Positions 1-13,593 are shown, counted from the first letter of the stretch. The stretch is 64,000 bases of DNA from Arthonia radiata (GCA_002989075.1 PSQN01000003.1:813366-877365); one strand, 5' to 3'. Program-made: numbers and translations. Notes: generated by a model not told the origin, from the sequence alone.

Positions 1-2339
1 CAATATAGACTAGCTTTAAGTATTAGCGCTATTATCTTATTAATGTACAGTACTTAGTAAAGATCGTAATAGACTATAATAATCTACGGTATTTTATAAC
101 AACAAAAGTATTGTCTCGCCGATAGGTGCGCTAGATAGAAGACCTATTAGTATTTAACTTTAAAATACTATACCGTATAGATAGCAAGAACTTAGCAGAC
201 GCGCTGTTGTGCCGTCTAGATTACAAGAATTTACGTAGAGTAAAGGAAGATAACGCCAACAAAATATTGCCGAGCCTATAGTAGAAGCTTAGGAGAGGTG
301 CTGCTTTGTTTAATACTAAGGAAGAGCCCTCTAGCCCAAAAGAAGGTGTAATTGCTGCCTTAATTATATTGCTTAAAAATTAGTTTGAATACTGTTAGCG
401 GTTTAGCCACCGATCTAAAACTCTAAACGCGACTGTAACTTAAATCGAGGGTAGATCGGAGTTAGATACAGACCTTATATAGGACGCCTAGAAGCAAGAA
501 ACGCGTTCGTCTTTCTCTGCTAATATAGAGCCTTTTCCGGTAGCTCTCGTATTACGAGTTAAGGTAGTTGCAGCTACCGCTCTTAAAACAGCTTACAATA
601 ATACTTCTCGGGGTCTTACGACCCTAATCCTCGAAGCCTAGTAGAGGAACGCCTTTATAAAGTAGAAAGTATCGGAGTTAAAATTATTGGCTGGAACTAA
701 AGATCAGTAGAGTAATAAAATAGCAACGGATCGCCGTTAAGCCGGTACAAGAAAGCGCTGTACGAGTCGAATCGACTTAGATACCCCGATAGAGCCCAAC
801 TCGAACTCCGAGTCTCTAAAGTACGCAGAATAGTTAGTTAACAGCTACAAGTTGTTGCGCTAAGATAGCAAAATCTAGATACTAGAATGCTCTGCGTTAA
901 AGCTTAAAATTATAAGTAGAAATTATAATAATAAGCTTGCTGGCTACTTTAAGGTCGAGAAGACTCTTAAAATTTTAAGACGTAAATATACGTAGAAAAA
1001 GATAATAATGTATATTAAGAACTTTGTTGCTAAATACAATATATACTAACGAACAGCTATAAAGAGGTATAAGCTATACAGCGAAATAACAGCGATGCTG
1101 GTTCCAATTAGCTTCTTTAAGGACCTATCCTTAGACTTTATTGTTAAACTACCGATAGTTCTTTTAAAGAATAGAGATATTGTTAATTTAATCTTTATAG
1201 TTGTAAACCGCTTCTCTAAGTTTATAACCTATATTCTAGTTAGTAAAACTATAAATACTATAGAGCTAATAGAAGTGCTTTACAAACATTAGGCGAAAAC
1301 GTTAGGATTCCTAAGAAGCCTCTTGTCTAATAAAGGATCTATATTCACTAGCTTATATTAAAGCACCTTTTGCTAGTATTTAGCTGTAAAACGAAGATTG
1401 AGTATAGCATTTTACCCTCAAACTGATAGCTAAACTAAGCGTTAGAACTAGAAGCTTAAAAACTATCTATATATCTATATCTCTTAGAATTAAGATAATT
1501 GGTATAAGTATCTAAAAGAAGCTACTTTTACGTACAATTTAAAAGTTTATTTATCGACAAAAATTTTGCTAATTGAATGTACGTTCGGTCGCGTTACAGA
1601 CGTACTAGACGGCGCGCCGCCACTAAATCGGTATCGTACCGTAGTTAAGCCGAACAACCCTTCTATCGGTAAGGACACCTCCTGTTAAGAGGGAAGGTAG
1701 CTTAGACCAGAACATCCTATAACAGTTAAGTATATAGAAGAACGCCTTCTCCGCTAACAAGAAATAAAGCAGCAGCTAAAAAAAGCTTAGCGTCTATAAA
1801 TAGAATAGTATAATACTAAGTATATACTAAAACACTATATAGTAAAGAACTTAGTGCTACTATTGTTAAAGAACCTTAAGACAAAGAGGTTAATAAAGAA
1901 GCTCGATAATCGAAGCTTAGGACTATTTAGAATTCTTAAGAAAGTAGGTAAATAAGCTTACTAGCTAGTACTACTAGACTTCTACTATATCTACTCTATC
2001 TTCTATATATCCTTACTGGAGCTATATCGCTATCGACCCGGTACGAAACCGCCTAGTCCGGTTAAAGTTAATAGTAGTAAAGAATAGCTCGTTAAGGCGA
2101 TTTGCTTTAAGATTAAGAATAAAGACTAGTATTGAACTAAGTAGCAGGGGTAGTTAGAGGCAAATAACACAATAGAGCTGCGGACACATCTTAAAGACTC
2201 TAACGCCCTCAAAAAATTTAAGAAGCGTAAAGACGCTGAGCCGAGAGGCAAGCGTCTAAGACAAACTAGGCAATATAGATAAGAAAGGGCTACAAGCCTA
2301 CGCAATTAGTCTACGATGTAACGCCGAAGAGAAGATAGA

Positions 2340-4274
2340 TTACCTAAAGTACAGTTTTAAATATAGAATTAGTATAGTATTAAACTTTAAGACTATTTAT
2401 ATATAATTATAAAGCTTAAGCTATAAGAAAGCTAAAATAAGACTTATACAGGAAGAAAATATAGAACTATTCCGATAGACTAAGGAAAACTACTTATATA
2501 GACTAAAACCCTAGCTAAATAAAAGGCAGAAAACTATAAGAAGACTACTTAAACTGACGCCGAAGTTAGTACAGATCGGCGGTATAATACTACTTAACCT
2601 AGCCACAACTATCGTTAACGCGGTCTTAAATTTAATTAACTAGATCTACTATAGCTAGCTCGTAAGAAGCCTTATTTGTAGGCGGCTAAGGGCCGTACAA
2701 CTCTATACTAGAATCGAAGCTCTAGCGTAGCGCCTTAATGCGCCTAAAATCGTTAGTATTGGCCTACTTAACTAACTTAGTGCCTAGACCGCGCTACTAG
2801 GCCTATAGCTAAATATAAAAGGTACGAAGTAGAGTAAGATAGTTGTCGCGGAAAGACTCTTTGTTATCTTAGACGTCCTCGCTAAAGGTTAAGAAGAAGT
2901 TAACGCGTACAAGAAGGTTGTAGGTACGTCTCTACCGAGCGAGAACCTAGCATACGTTAATATAGGGTCAATTAGTATTTAAGACGGAGAGGTATTAGAC
3001 TTACTATCTTATACTTGTCTCTCAACCTCCTAATACTAGTACAGCGAGTATACTTAGCGTACTATTCCTTAAGCTACTCGCAGGTCTAGTCTTTATAATA
3101 CTTAAAATCGAAGTTTGCGGAAGGACTACTATATACAGCTATGTCGCTAAATAAAGCCTTTATACAACGGTAGTATACTAAGACGTAAGCCTCTAGCTAA
3201 GGCTAGATTAACGTAGATATAGCGCAAAAAGTAGGATTCGAGGAGGTAGACTAGCAAGACTTTGTAGACGACTTAGGCTTATAAGTAGTGCCGCGGTAAT
3301 AGAGAGAATAGACAATTTTATTATCGTTAGAGTCGTCTTTACGGACGTAACGCTTTTAACAAGCTAGAATACTAATATTTAGACTAAAATAAAGCAATAA
3401 GAGATAGTAGACTTATAAGGAGTCGTAGAAGTTAGAGACACGCTATCTAGTTTAAAAGAGCGTAGACTAAGAAAAGCTGTAGATAATTTAAAAATTAGTA
3501 AAGTAATCTTAGAAGCTTTTTTCTTACAAGCGTTATAAAGAAGAGCTTTAAGATTAACGGCGGCTTTAGAGTCCTTAATACTGCAAGTTAAGCGGCGAGT
3601 TGGCGCTTTAAAAGAGCTCGCTCTAGCAGCGGGTTTATTAACAGGGTTAAAACTTAATATAGTAGAGATTATAAAGGCGAATTAAAGGCAATCTGACACT
3701 AGATTAGCTACAAATTTATTACCTAAGAAGAGAAGTGAAGGCTTATTAGAGAAGAGAAGCTTATAGGCTAAGTAGAAGAGTATAATAATGTTAAAGAAAG
3801 AAAGAGAAAGTTTAAAAGAGTAAGAGCCTTATTTTATATCTATTGTTAGGTACTAATAACAAAGCTTCCGCCTACAGGTACTAATATAGAAGCAAAGAAG
3901 CCTATTTATGTAGGTTGCTACTATCTATAGAGGCAATTGATTAGTAAAAGTATATATAAGAGTATATAAAAGAACGTAAAATTAGGTAAAAATAATATAT
4001 AACCTTACTACCGAGCTTATAACTTAGGCTTAAAAGCTTTAAATTAAAAGTAAAGCTTAGTACTATAACTTAGTACTGTAGAAAACTAGCACTAAATAAC
4101 GTATAGAATAACAGTAAGCAATATTACTCTTTTTCCGACTGAACGTAGATATAAGCCAGCAGGTTTTTAACGAGGTTGTTGCTCTACGTAAGACAATAAA
4201 TAGAAGGTACGATAGAGATAGCGGATTGTACTTAGATCGAGAGCGATCCTCCTTAAGGGGGAAGGTAGTTATAA
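2340..4274 (+). other. Unassigned RIP-degraded segment inside element F
   Basis: About 1.9 kb lies between the chromodomain-like end of the polyprotein and the putative 3' LTR. It is AT-rich and stop-filled, and I recognise no domain in it. It could be an extra ORF of this chromovirus family, a captured sequence, or part of another old element. Nothing in it resembles the copia or gypsy B sequences of this window by eye. Confidence 0.4.
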
Positions 4275-4465
4275 TGTATAAACGTTCCGATAGTAAATTA
4301 AGACGGAATGTTGTCTATTTAGAAAGGCTACAATCCTGAAAGGATATCTTCCCTCTAGTAGACGTATCCCTTTCTAGTCTCCTTAATAATTAGCTTGAAC
4401 ACTAGTAGAGCCTATTTAGGCCCTTTTTGCTACCTAACTGCTCCCTGCTCTATACCCAGATCACA
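4275..4465 (+). repeat. Putative 3' LTR of gypsy element F
   Basis: A stretch of about 191 bp that starts with TGT and ends with ACA. It follows a purine-rich tract (about 4250-4266) and ends exactly where copia E sequence begins. Its partner LTR lies outside the window, so it cannot be confirmed here. Confidence 0.45.
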
Positions 4466-7400
4466 GCAATAGACAATAAATCGACGCAAAGGACCGAAGA
4501 AAAATTAAAATCTTTAAGTAAAAACTAAAAAAAATGCCCCTTTTACAACAAAAAGAGGCATAAACCGGCAACTTATTAGAAAAAATACCTAAATCTCTAG
4601 CTAAATTCTAACAAAAGCTCCAAAAATACCGATTTTTTAATGTTTTCTCTATATAGTTCTAACTTATAAGAAGAACAATACTTTACAGCATTACTAAACA
4701 GAGTCAATTACTCTACTAATTCTTAGATTCTCGATATAAGCTTAATAAGCTATATTTACTCGAATATTAATCTTCTAACGGATATCCGGCTAACTAACTA
4801 AATTATTTATTAAAGAGAAGGAAAGTTAATCTAAGCCTTTTAGACAGATAAAGTAAAACTGTTCTTTAAGAACAAAATAATTGTTCTAAACAAAGTTTTA
4901 TTTGTTAAGAAATTTAAAATTAACCTTCTAAGCTTTAATAAGCTTAGAAAGAGGAAAGATAAGGTAACTCTTAGCTAAAACAAGCTAAAAGTTAATTAAG
5001 CTAGACAACTAACTACTGAAAAACGGTATATTAACGGCCTAATAGTAATAGAAGCTTAGACTATTAATATAGTCTAATCTCTTTATACTATTTCTTCGAA
5101 AACTAACCTTTAGTATCAATAAATAGAATATATAGGCAAAAACGCCTTAAAATAGCTTAAAAAGGTTGCCCTAGGAATAAATTATTTAGACAAATTAGAA
5201 GATAATTACTAAATTTGCTTTAAAGCAAAGGCAACAGCTAAAGTTAGCTAAAAAACTCTAGATAAATTAGCTAATTATTTAGAAAAAGTCTACTTAAATA
5301 TTTATAAGCTAATTATACCGCAAATCTCTTCTAAAGGTCGATTATTTACTAGCTTTATAGACAATAAAACCCGGTATACAACTACTAAGGTACTATAGTC
5401 TAAAGATTAGGTTTTTAACGCACTATTTATCTATATTACTCGAAAAGAAACGTAGTTCGAGCATCCTTTTAAAAGACTATATCTAAACAACGCAAAAGAG
5501 TATCGGAAAGGCTAGGTAAAATAGCTTTTAGAACAAAAGAGAGCTATTCTAACGATATTTGTACTATATACTCTCTAGCAAAATAAACGAGCCGAACGCT
5601 TTAACCGAACAATTGTTAGTAAAGTTTAAGCAATACTTTATACCGCCGGGCTACCCTAGATATATTAGGGTAAAGTATTAAAAGCAGCTATCTAAATTTA
5701 TAACAGAATCTCTTATACTAAATTACTGGGATTTATTACCCCGTATAAAGCAAAATACGGCAAAAAACTAGATGTTAGTACTATTAAAATCTAGAGCTCA
5801 GTTACTTATCTTAAAGAATCTAAACTAAAAAAACTAGACGCTAGAGTAACTATCTATATTCTAATAGACTACAAATCGAACTAATATAAGCTCTTAGATT
5901 CTAATAGCCAGAAGGTTTACTAAGGAAGAGACGTCTACGTTCAAAAAGAAAAATTTATTTAGAACCTATAGGAATCTATAGTTAATCGATTAACTAAGAG
6001 TATTTCTAAAGAGTTTAAAGAACAACTAAAAGTTAAGTTTAAAAATAAGCTATATTTAACCGCTAAATCTTAAGATAATAGAGAGATATCTCCCAATAAA
6101 GAAGAGAGTTCTCTATATAAGAAACAGTATACCCTCTTTATATCTTAACAACTAGCGGACGAATCTAAATAAGAACTATACTAAACTAGAGCTCTAAACA
6201 AGTCTAACCTTTCTATCGAGTTAGATTATAGAAGTACTAAAGACCCTGACCGAGTAGACACCGATTGCGCCTAAGAAATAGATTTTATATACGAAAACGT
6301 CGATAAAAATTAGTTTAACGAGTTTTACAATAATCTAGAACAATACGCCAAGCAGGCCTTAGTCGCAGTTACTAAAGAGCTTAATAACTTAAAACAAATA
6401 AGAGTATCTAAGAATTGGTCTTCTTAGCTAGATACAATATAGTTAGAGCTCAAAGAGCTAGCTAACTAAGAAACTTAGATATTAATCGAGCTGCTGCTAG
6501 GTAAAAAGGCGCTAAAAGGGCGCTAAGTACTAAAGATTAAGTACCTTCCGGAGGGCGAGTCGATTTTTAATGCCCGCTAGATAGCTAAGGGCTGCTAGTA
6601 AAAAGCCGGCCTTAATTTTATAGAGACCTTTATAAATATAGTAAATTTAATTATCTACCGGCTTATACTAGCCTTAGTAGTAGAGAAAGACTAAGAAATA
6701 AAGCAATAGAACGTAAAATTAGCTTATCTTAATATAAAGTTAGACGAAATTGTCTATATTGAGTAACTAACTGGCCTATCTAACGGAACTAATAAAGTTT
6801 ATTGAATAAAGAAGGCCCTTTACGGTTTAAAACAGGCCGGCCGATAGTAAGAAGCCTATCTTTAAGAATTACTAAGGAGAATAGGTTTTAAACCTCTAGT
6901 ATCCGATTAGTCGGTTTATACTTAAAGAACTAGAAAACAGACAATTTTAATCGCCTATATAGACGATATATTAGCTGTATCCGATTCTACCGAAACAATC
7001 TCTAAAATCTACTAGAAACTAAACAAGACTCTTACGGTTAAGAACTTAGAAGACGTTAGTAAGTTTCTAGAAATTAAAATTACTCGAGATCGCCCGGCAA
7101 AAATAATTTGTCTAGACCAGTCAACTTATTTAGCTAAAATTTTAACTAAATACTCGAAGAAAAACGGCCGAATGCCCGAAAAAATACCGCAACCCATCGA
7201 CTTAAAATTAACATCAAATTCTAACTAAGCTAGTAGTGCCAATATTTCTAATTATTAGCAACAAATTAGGTCGATTTTGTATCTAATAACAAAGACAAGA
7301 CCCGATATTATCTTTACAACTAGCCTACTAGCCCGATACATATTAAATTCTAGCGAGAAGCACTAAAGAGTTTTAAGTAGCCTTTAGGCTTACTTAGATA

Positions 7401-8633
7401 AAACTTCTAACCTTAGCCTTTACTATAAATCTCCCTTAATAGACAGTATAACCGGCTATTATAACGCAGATTGGGGGGGAAAACCTCGGTACTAAGAGAT
7501 CGACTACCGGCTATATCTTTTTACTTAGAAACGGAGCCCTTAGCTAAAATTCGAAGCTACAAAAAACGGTCGTCTTAAGCTCTTATAAGGCCGAATATAT
7601 AGCTCTTAAAGAAGCTATAAAGAAACAGTTATTTATCCGATTAATTGTTACTAAACTGTCCGGAATTTTCGAAGAAAATTCGATTACTACCGTGTTAGCG
7701 GGTACTTTTAAAAAGTCTGCAGATAAAAAGACTCGGCGGGCTCCAACGCACCAGGCAAGCATATATTTGTCCGGGTAAGCCTGTTAAATTAGACCGGAGA
7801 CTCTAGTTTTACCGGTAAAACTGTTACTTACCGACAGCAATTCGGCAAAAGAACTTACAAAAAACCCTACCTTCCGAGCTAAATCTAAGCATATTAATAT
7901 ACAGTATTACTATATTAGAGAAAACGTTTAGGCAGGCTAAATAGAGCTTAAATACGTTTCTACAAAGGAACAATTAGCAGACAGTTTAACAAAACCGATC
8001 GACTTGGCTAAAATACTAACGTTTAGAACTTAAATTAGCTTACAATTTGGCTAAAATAACTAGTCGATTAAGAGAGTGTATTAAAAATTAACCAACTAGC
8101 TGGTTAGCCGGAACCCTTAGAGGTCTAGAGTATTAGATAAGTTTTACTAGCTATTTCGGTCTAGAATAGAATAAGCCTTTTATTTAAAGAGTTGGGCCTA
8201 GTAGCTCGAGTTTAGGACAAAAAGAAGCATTGTACGACCCGTTTTAAATAGCTAATCTATAGTCTAAGACAATATAAAATAGACTTAAAGACTAATAGTT
8301 TTAGATAGACAGAATTACTGTCTTATATAGTAAGTTACGGGTTATTTAGCTTTTATTAAAAGAACAGACATTTAGTAAGTTCTATACGGGCCGCTAAACT
8401 TAAATATATAAGCTAGAATTTCTTTAGAGAATTCTAGCTAACAAGACAGATAATATAATAACAGCTTCTCCTTGCTACTAAGTATTGTATCTGTACCAAG
8501 CTTAAGTATTGTACCTGTACCAAGCTTAAGTATTGTACCTGTACCAAGCTTAAGTATTGTACTAGTCTCAAGCTAGTCTCGTCTTTCTACTCTTTGTAGT
8601 AGTATTCTTCTTCTTTCCTGCATCTTTTTAACA
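4466..8633 (+). mobile_element. Ty1/copia fossil E, plus strand, 5' part missing here
   Basis: Old, broken Ty1/copia element. It reads from the end of gag through protease (about 4630-5000), integrase (about 5200-6000), reverse transcriptase (about 6600-7350) and RNase H (about 7480-8000) to a 3' LTR at 8079-8633. The order protease, integrase, reverse transcriptase, RNase H defines copia. It belongs to the same family as copies C and D, in the opposite orientation. Its gag start and 5' LTR are not next to it; gypsy F occupies that position and probably inserted into it. It has many breaks and heavy AT drift, clearly more than copy D, so it is older or was mutated more often. Confidence 0.8.
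8079..8633 (+). repeat. Copia LTR (3' LTR of E) with 24-bp tandem repeats
   Basis: The LTR is 555 bp and matches the 504-509 bp LTRs at 8794-9301, 14170-14673, 19072-19577 and 29211-29719 in the opposite orientation. The extra length is explained by a 24-bp unit, starting at 8481, 8505, 8529 and 8553, which is present about four times here and about twice in copy D. Confidence 0.85.
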
Positions 8634-8793
8634 CTAGTAGACTAGAAAGACTCTATATATAATATATATATTCTATAGTATGCTATAGTTATTAATAAGA
8701 GCTTTAGAATCCCTAAGGGTAGATACTATCTTACTAATACTAGCTATTACTACTTAAAATTTATATTAATACTATATTATAGTATATAGTATT
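8634..8793. other. AT-rich spacer between two inverted copia copies
   Basis: This 160-bp, extremely AT-rich stretch has no coding signal. It separates the 3' LTR of E from the 3' LTR of C, which face each other, so it is the loop of a multi-kilobase inverted repeat. Confidence 0.7.
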
Positions 8794-9301
8794 TGTTTAA
8801 AAGATGCAGGAAAGAAGAAGAATACTAATATAAAGAGTAGAAAGACGAGACTAGCTTAGAACTAATACAATACTTAGGCTTAATATAAGTACAATACTTA
8901 GTAACAAAGAGAAGCTATTATTATATTGTCTGTCTTATTAGCTAAAATTCTCTAAAGAGATCTTAACTTATATATCTAAGTTTAGCGGTCTATATAGAAC
9001 TTACTAGATATCTATTCTTTTTAATAAAAGCTAGATAACCTATAACTTACTGTATAAGATAATAATTCTGTCTATCTAAAACTATTAGTCTCTAAGTTTA
9101 TTCTATATTGTCTTAAATTATAGGCTAGCTGTCTAAAACAGGTCGTATAATGTTTCTTTTTGTCTTAAACTTAGGCTACTAGGCCCGACTCTTTAGATAA
9201 GAGGCTTATTCTATTCTAAGCTAAGACAGTTAGTAGAATCTATTCGATACTCTAGACCTCTAGGGGCTCTAACTAACTAGCTAGTTAGTTAATTTCTAAT
9301 A
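8794..9301 (-). repeat. Copia LTR (3' LTR of C)
   Basis: The LTR is 508 bp and related along its whole length to the LTRs of D. It is bounded by the conserved ends of the family. Confidence 0.85.
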
Positions 9302-12300
9302 TACTTTCTTAATCGACTAGTTGTTTTAGCCAAATTATAAGCTAATTTAAGTTTTAAACATTAGTATTTTAGCTAAGTCGATCGGGTTTGTTAAACTGTC
9401 TGCTAATTGTTTCTTTATAGAAACGTATTTAAGCTCTGTTTGGCCTGTCTAAACGTTTTTTCTAATATAGTAATACTGTATATCAATATGCTTAAATTTA
9501 GCTTAGAAGATGGAATTTTTTATAAGTTCTTTTGTCGAATTGCTGTCGGTAAGTAACAGTTTTACCGGTAAAACTAGGGTCTCTAGTCTAATTTAACCGG
9601 CTTACTTAGATAAATTTATGCTTGTCTAGTACGTTAGAGTCCGTCGAGTTTGTTTATCCGCAGACTTTTTAAAAGTACCAGCTAAATCGGTAGTAATCAA
9701 ATTTTCTTTAAAAATTTTAGATAGTTTAGTAGCAATTGATCGGATAAATAACTATACTTTTATAGCTTCTTTAAGGACTATATATTTAGCCTTATAAGAG
9801 CTTAAGGCGACTATTTTTTGTAGCTTTAAATTCTAGCTAAGGGCTCTGTTTCTAAGTAGAAAGATATAGCCGGTAGTCGATCTCCTAGTACTAAGGTTCC
9901 TCCTCTAATTTATGTTACAATAGTAGGTTATACCGTCTATTAAGGAAGATTTATAGTAAAGACTAAGGTTAGAAATTTTATCTAAGTAAGTTTAAAGGCT
10001 ACTTAGAACTCTTTAGTACTTCTTACTAAGATTCGATATATACTAGGCTATTAGGCTAGTTATAAAGGCAATATCGGGTCTTATCTTTACTATTAGATAC
10101 AAAATTAATCTAATTTGTTGCTAATAATTAGAAATATTGGTACTACTAGCTTAGTTAAGATTTGATGTCAATTTTAAGTTGACGGGTTGCAGTATTTTTT
10201 GAAGCATTCGGCCGTTTTTTCTCGAATATTTAGTTAAATTTTTAGCTAAATAAGTTAACTGGTCTAGGCGAATTGTTTTTGCTAGGCGATCTTAAGTAAT
10301 TTTAATTTCTAGAAACTTACTAACGTCTTTTAAGCCCTTAATTGTAAGAGTCTTGTTTAGTTTCTAGTAAATTTTAAAGATTATTTCAGTAGAATCGGAT
10401 ACAGCTAATATATTGTCTACGTAGACAATTAGAATTACCTGCTTTTTAGTTCTTTAAATATAAACTAATTAATTGGATACTAGGGGTTTAAAACTTGTTC
10501 TCCTTAGTAATTTTTAAAGATAGGTTTTCTACTATCGGCCGACCTATTTTAGACCGTAAAGGGCCTTCTTTATTTTAATAAACTTTATTAGTTCTGTTAG
10601 ATAGGCTAGTTAGTTGCTCAATATAGACAATCTTATTTAACTTTGTGTTAAAATAAGCTAATTTTACGTTCTATTGCTTTATTTTTTAGTCTTTTTCTGC
10701 TACTAAGGCTAATATAAGTTGGTAAGTAATCAAACTTACTATATTTTTAAAGGTTTCTATAAAATTAAGGCTAAGTCTTTGCTAACAGCCCTTAGCTACT
10801 TAGTAGGCTTTAAAAATCGGCTTACTAATTAGAAGATACTTAATCTTTAATACTTAGTGCCCTTTTAGCGTCTTTCTACTTAGTAGTAGCTTAGTTAATA
10901 TTTAATTTTTTTAGTTAGCTAGCTCTTTAAGTTTCAACTATATTGCGTCTAGCTAAGAAAGCTAATTCTTAAATACCCTTATTTCTTTTAAATTAGTAGA
11001 CTCTTTAGTAACTGCAATTAAGACCTGTTCGGCGTATTATTCTAGATTATTATAAAACTCGTTAAACTAATTTTTGTCGACGTTTTTGTATATAAAATCT
11101 ACTTTCTAGGCGCAATTAATATCTATCTAGCTAGAGTCTTTAGTACTTCTATAATTTAACTCGATAAGAAGATTAGACTCGTTTAGAGCTCTAGTTTAGT
11201 ACAGTTTTTGTTTAAATTCGTTTGCTAGTTGTTAAAATATAGAGGAGGTATACTGTTTTTTGTACAAGAGACTTCCTTCTTTATTAAAAGGTACCTTCTT
11301 ATTAATCTAAGATTCAGCGGTTAAATTTAGCTTATTTTTAAATCTAACTTTTAGTTATTTTTTAAGCTCTTTAGAAATACTTTTAGTTAATCGATTAACC
11401 GTAGATCTCTATAAGTCTTAAATAAACTTTTCTTTTTAAACGTAGACGTCTCTTCTCTAGTAAATTTTCTAATTATTAGAGTCTAAGAGCTTATATTAAT
11501 TTAATCTGTAGCCTATTAAAATATAGATAGTTGCTCTAGCGTTTAGTTTCTTTAGTTTAAGTTTTTTAAGGTAAGTAACTAAGTTCTAAATTTTAATAGT
11601 ACTGACATTTAGTTTTTTACTGTATTTTACTTTATACAGAGTAATAAATTCTAGTAATCTAGTATAAGAAGTTCTATTATAAATATAGATAGCTATTTTT
11701 AGCGCTTTATCTTAATATATCTAAGGTAGCTCGGCGGTATAAAGTATTGCTTAAACTTTACTAACAATTATTCGGTTAAAGCGTTTAGCTTGTCTATTTT
11801 ACTAAGAGATATATAGTATGATTATTATTAAGATAGCTTCTTTTTATTTTAGAAGCTATTTTACTTAATCTTTCTGATATTCTTTTGCGTTGTTTAAGTA
11901 TAATCTTTTAAAAGAATGCTTAAATTACGTTTCTTTTTAATAATATAAGTAAATAGTACGTTAAAAACCTAGTTTTTAGACTATAGTACCTTAGTAGTCG
12001 TATACCAGGCTTTATTGTTTATAAAGCTAGTAAATAATTAATCTTTAGAAGAAATCTACAGTATAATTAGCTTATAAATATTTAAGTAGACTTTTTTTAA
12101 ATAATTAGCTAATTTATCTAAAGTTTTTTAACTAACTTTAGCTATTGTCTTTACTTTAAAGTAAATTTAGCAATTATCTTTCGATTTATACGAATAATCT
12201 GTTCTTAGAGCAACCTTTTTAAGCTATTTTAAGGCGTTTTTGCCTATATATTCTATTTGTTAATACTAAAGATTAGTTTTTAAAGAAATAGTATAGAACG

Positions 12301-13144
12301 ATCGAACTATATTAATAGTCTGAGCTTTTATTACTATTAGACTGTTAATATACTGCTTCTTAGTAGTTAGTTGTTTAGCTTAATTAACTTTTGGCTTATT
12401 TTAGCTAAGAGTTACCTTATCTCTTCTCTTTTTAAGCTTATTAAAGCTTAGAAGGTTAATTTTAAATTCTTTAACAAATAAAACTTTGTTTGGAACAACT
12501 ATTTTATCCTTAAAGAATAGTTTTGCTTTACCTATTTATAAGGCTTAAATTAACTTTCCCCCTTCTTAATAAATAATTTAGTTAGTTAGCCGGATATCTA
12601 TTAAAAGATTAATATTTAAGTAAATATAGCTTATTAAGCTTATATTGAGAATTTAAGAATTAGTAAAGTAATTGACTCTATTTAGTAATACTATAAAGTA
12701 TTGTTCTTCTTATAGATTAAAACTATATACAGAAAATATTAAAAAATCGGTGTTTTTGGAGCTTTTGTTAGAATTTAGCCGAAAGTTTAGATATATTTTC
12801 GAATAAGTTTCCGGTTTATGCCCCTTTTTGTTACAAAAGGGGCATTTTTCTTAGTTTTTACTTAAAGATTTTAATTTTTTTCCGGTCCTTTACGTTGATT
12901 TATTGTCTATTGCAGTAAAAACTTTTTTTGCTAAGGTACTACTATAAATTCGACGAGACTTGTTTGTAAGTTAACTAAATAAGTTCTATAAACTTCTATC
13001 GCTAGCCGTTTACCGGTAGCTTTAGCTAATAATAGCTACCGTATATTTATATTCGAGGATCAAATTATAGAAGACGTAGGTAGCTACTACCTTGTTGAGT
13101 AGTACTAGTCCTTAGATTAATAAATTGTCTGTTAATTGCCTAAT
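8794..13144 (-). mobile_element. Ty1/copia fossil C, minus strand, cut by gypsy A
   Basis: Old, broken Ty1/copia element read on the minus strand. It has a 3' LTR at 8794-9301, then RNase H, reverse transcriptase, integrase and protease remnants, and part of gag up to 13144. Gypsy A begins at 13145 inside the gag region; the matching unoccupied site in copy D is 18512-18516. The 5' end of C is not seen to the right of A in this window. It has many breaks and is more AT-shifted than copy D. By nesting it is one of the oldest elements in the block. Confidence 0.8.
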
Positions 13145-13593
13145 TGTTACGGTCTTACTATATTCAGCTAGTGTAAGATTAAGCGCAGCTAGCCTTATTA
13201 GAGCATTATACAGTATATCTAATAACTCCGATATAGCAACATCGGCGGTATCGCTATATCGCAATAGAATTCCGATAATACGACAGAGAAGCTATTACAA
13301 CCGTTAAACATAGGAAAACCTATCTATATACTCTAAACTATATAATTAAACTAATAGCTAACCTTAAAATAAACTTTAGTCTGTTAACTTAATATTTAAA
13401 TATAAGTTTCTTAACTATATTTAAGTAATATACTTTACCTTCTGTTTACTTTAATTAAGCCTCTATTACCCTCTATAATCTATTTTACCTCTCCTATCTT
13501 TTAGTCTTTAGTATACAAGACACCCTTACTCAGGTTAACAAGTATACAAGGTAAGTAAGCCTTAGTTTAGTTTTTATAGCGATTAGCGTTACA
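13145..13593 (+). repeat. Gypsy A 5' LTR, variant form
   Basis: The LTR is 449 bp. From about 13300 to its end it aligns well with the gypsy B LTRs, but its first part differs strongly from them, so the two copies carry different U3 regions. It is followed by the same internal sequence as B. Confidence 0.75.

Larger units (their letters stand above)
1..4465 (+). mobile_element. Ty3/gypsy chromovirus fossil F, 3' part
   Basis: Old, broken Ty3/gypsy element cut by the left edge of the window. Recognisable parts in order: the end of RNase H (about 170-230), the integrase zinc-binding and catalytic core region (about 1020-1300, clearest at 1095-1292), and a chromodomain-like tail (about 2000-2200). 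Then follows an unassigned stretch (2340-4274), a purine-rich tract near 4250, and a putative 3' LTR. It carries many breaks and has RIP-like AT enrichment. The right end fits an insertion into copia copy E, because the sequence after 4465 picks up copia gag sequence at a point that is continuous in copies C and D. Family assignment rests on the integrase and chromodomain order. The right boundary is inferred from that comparison. Confidence 0.75.
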
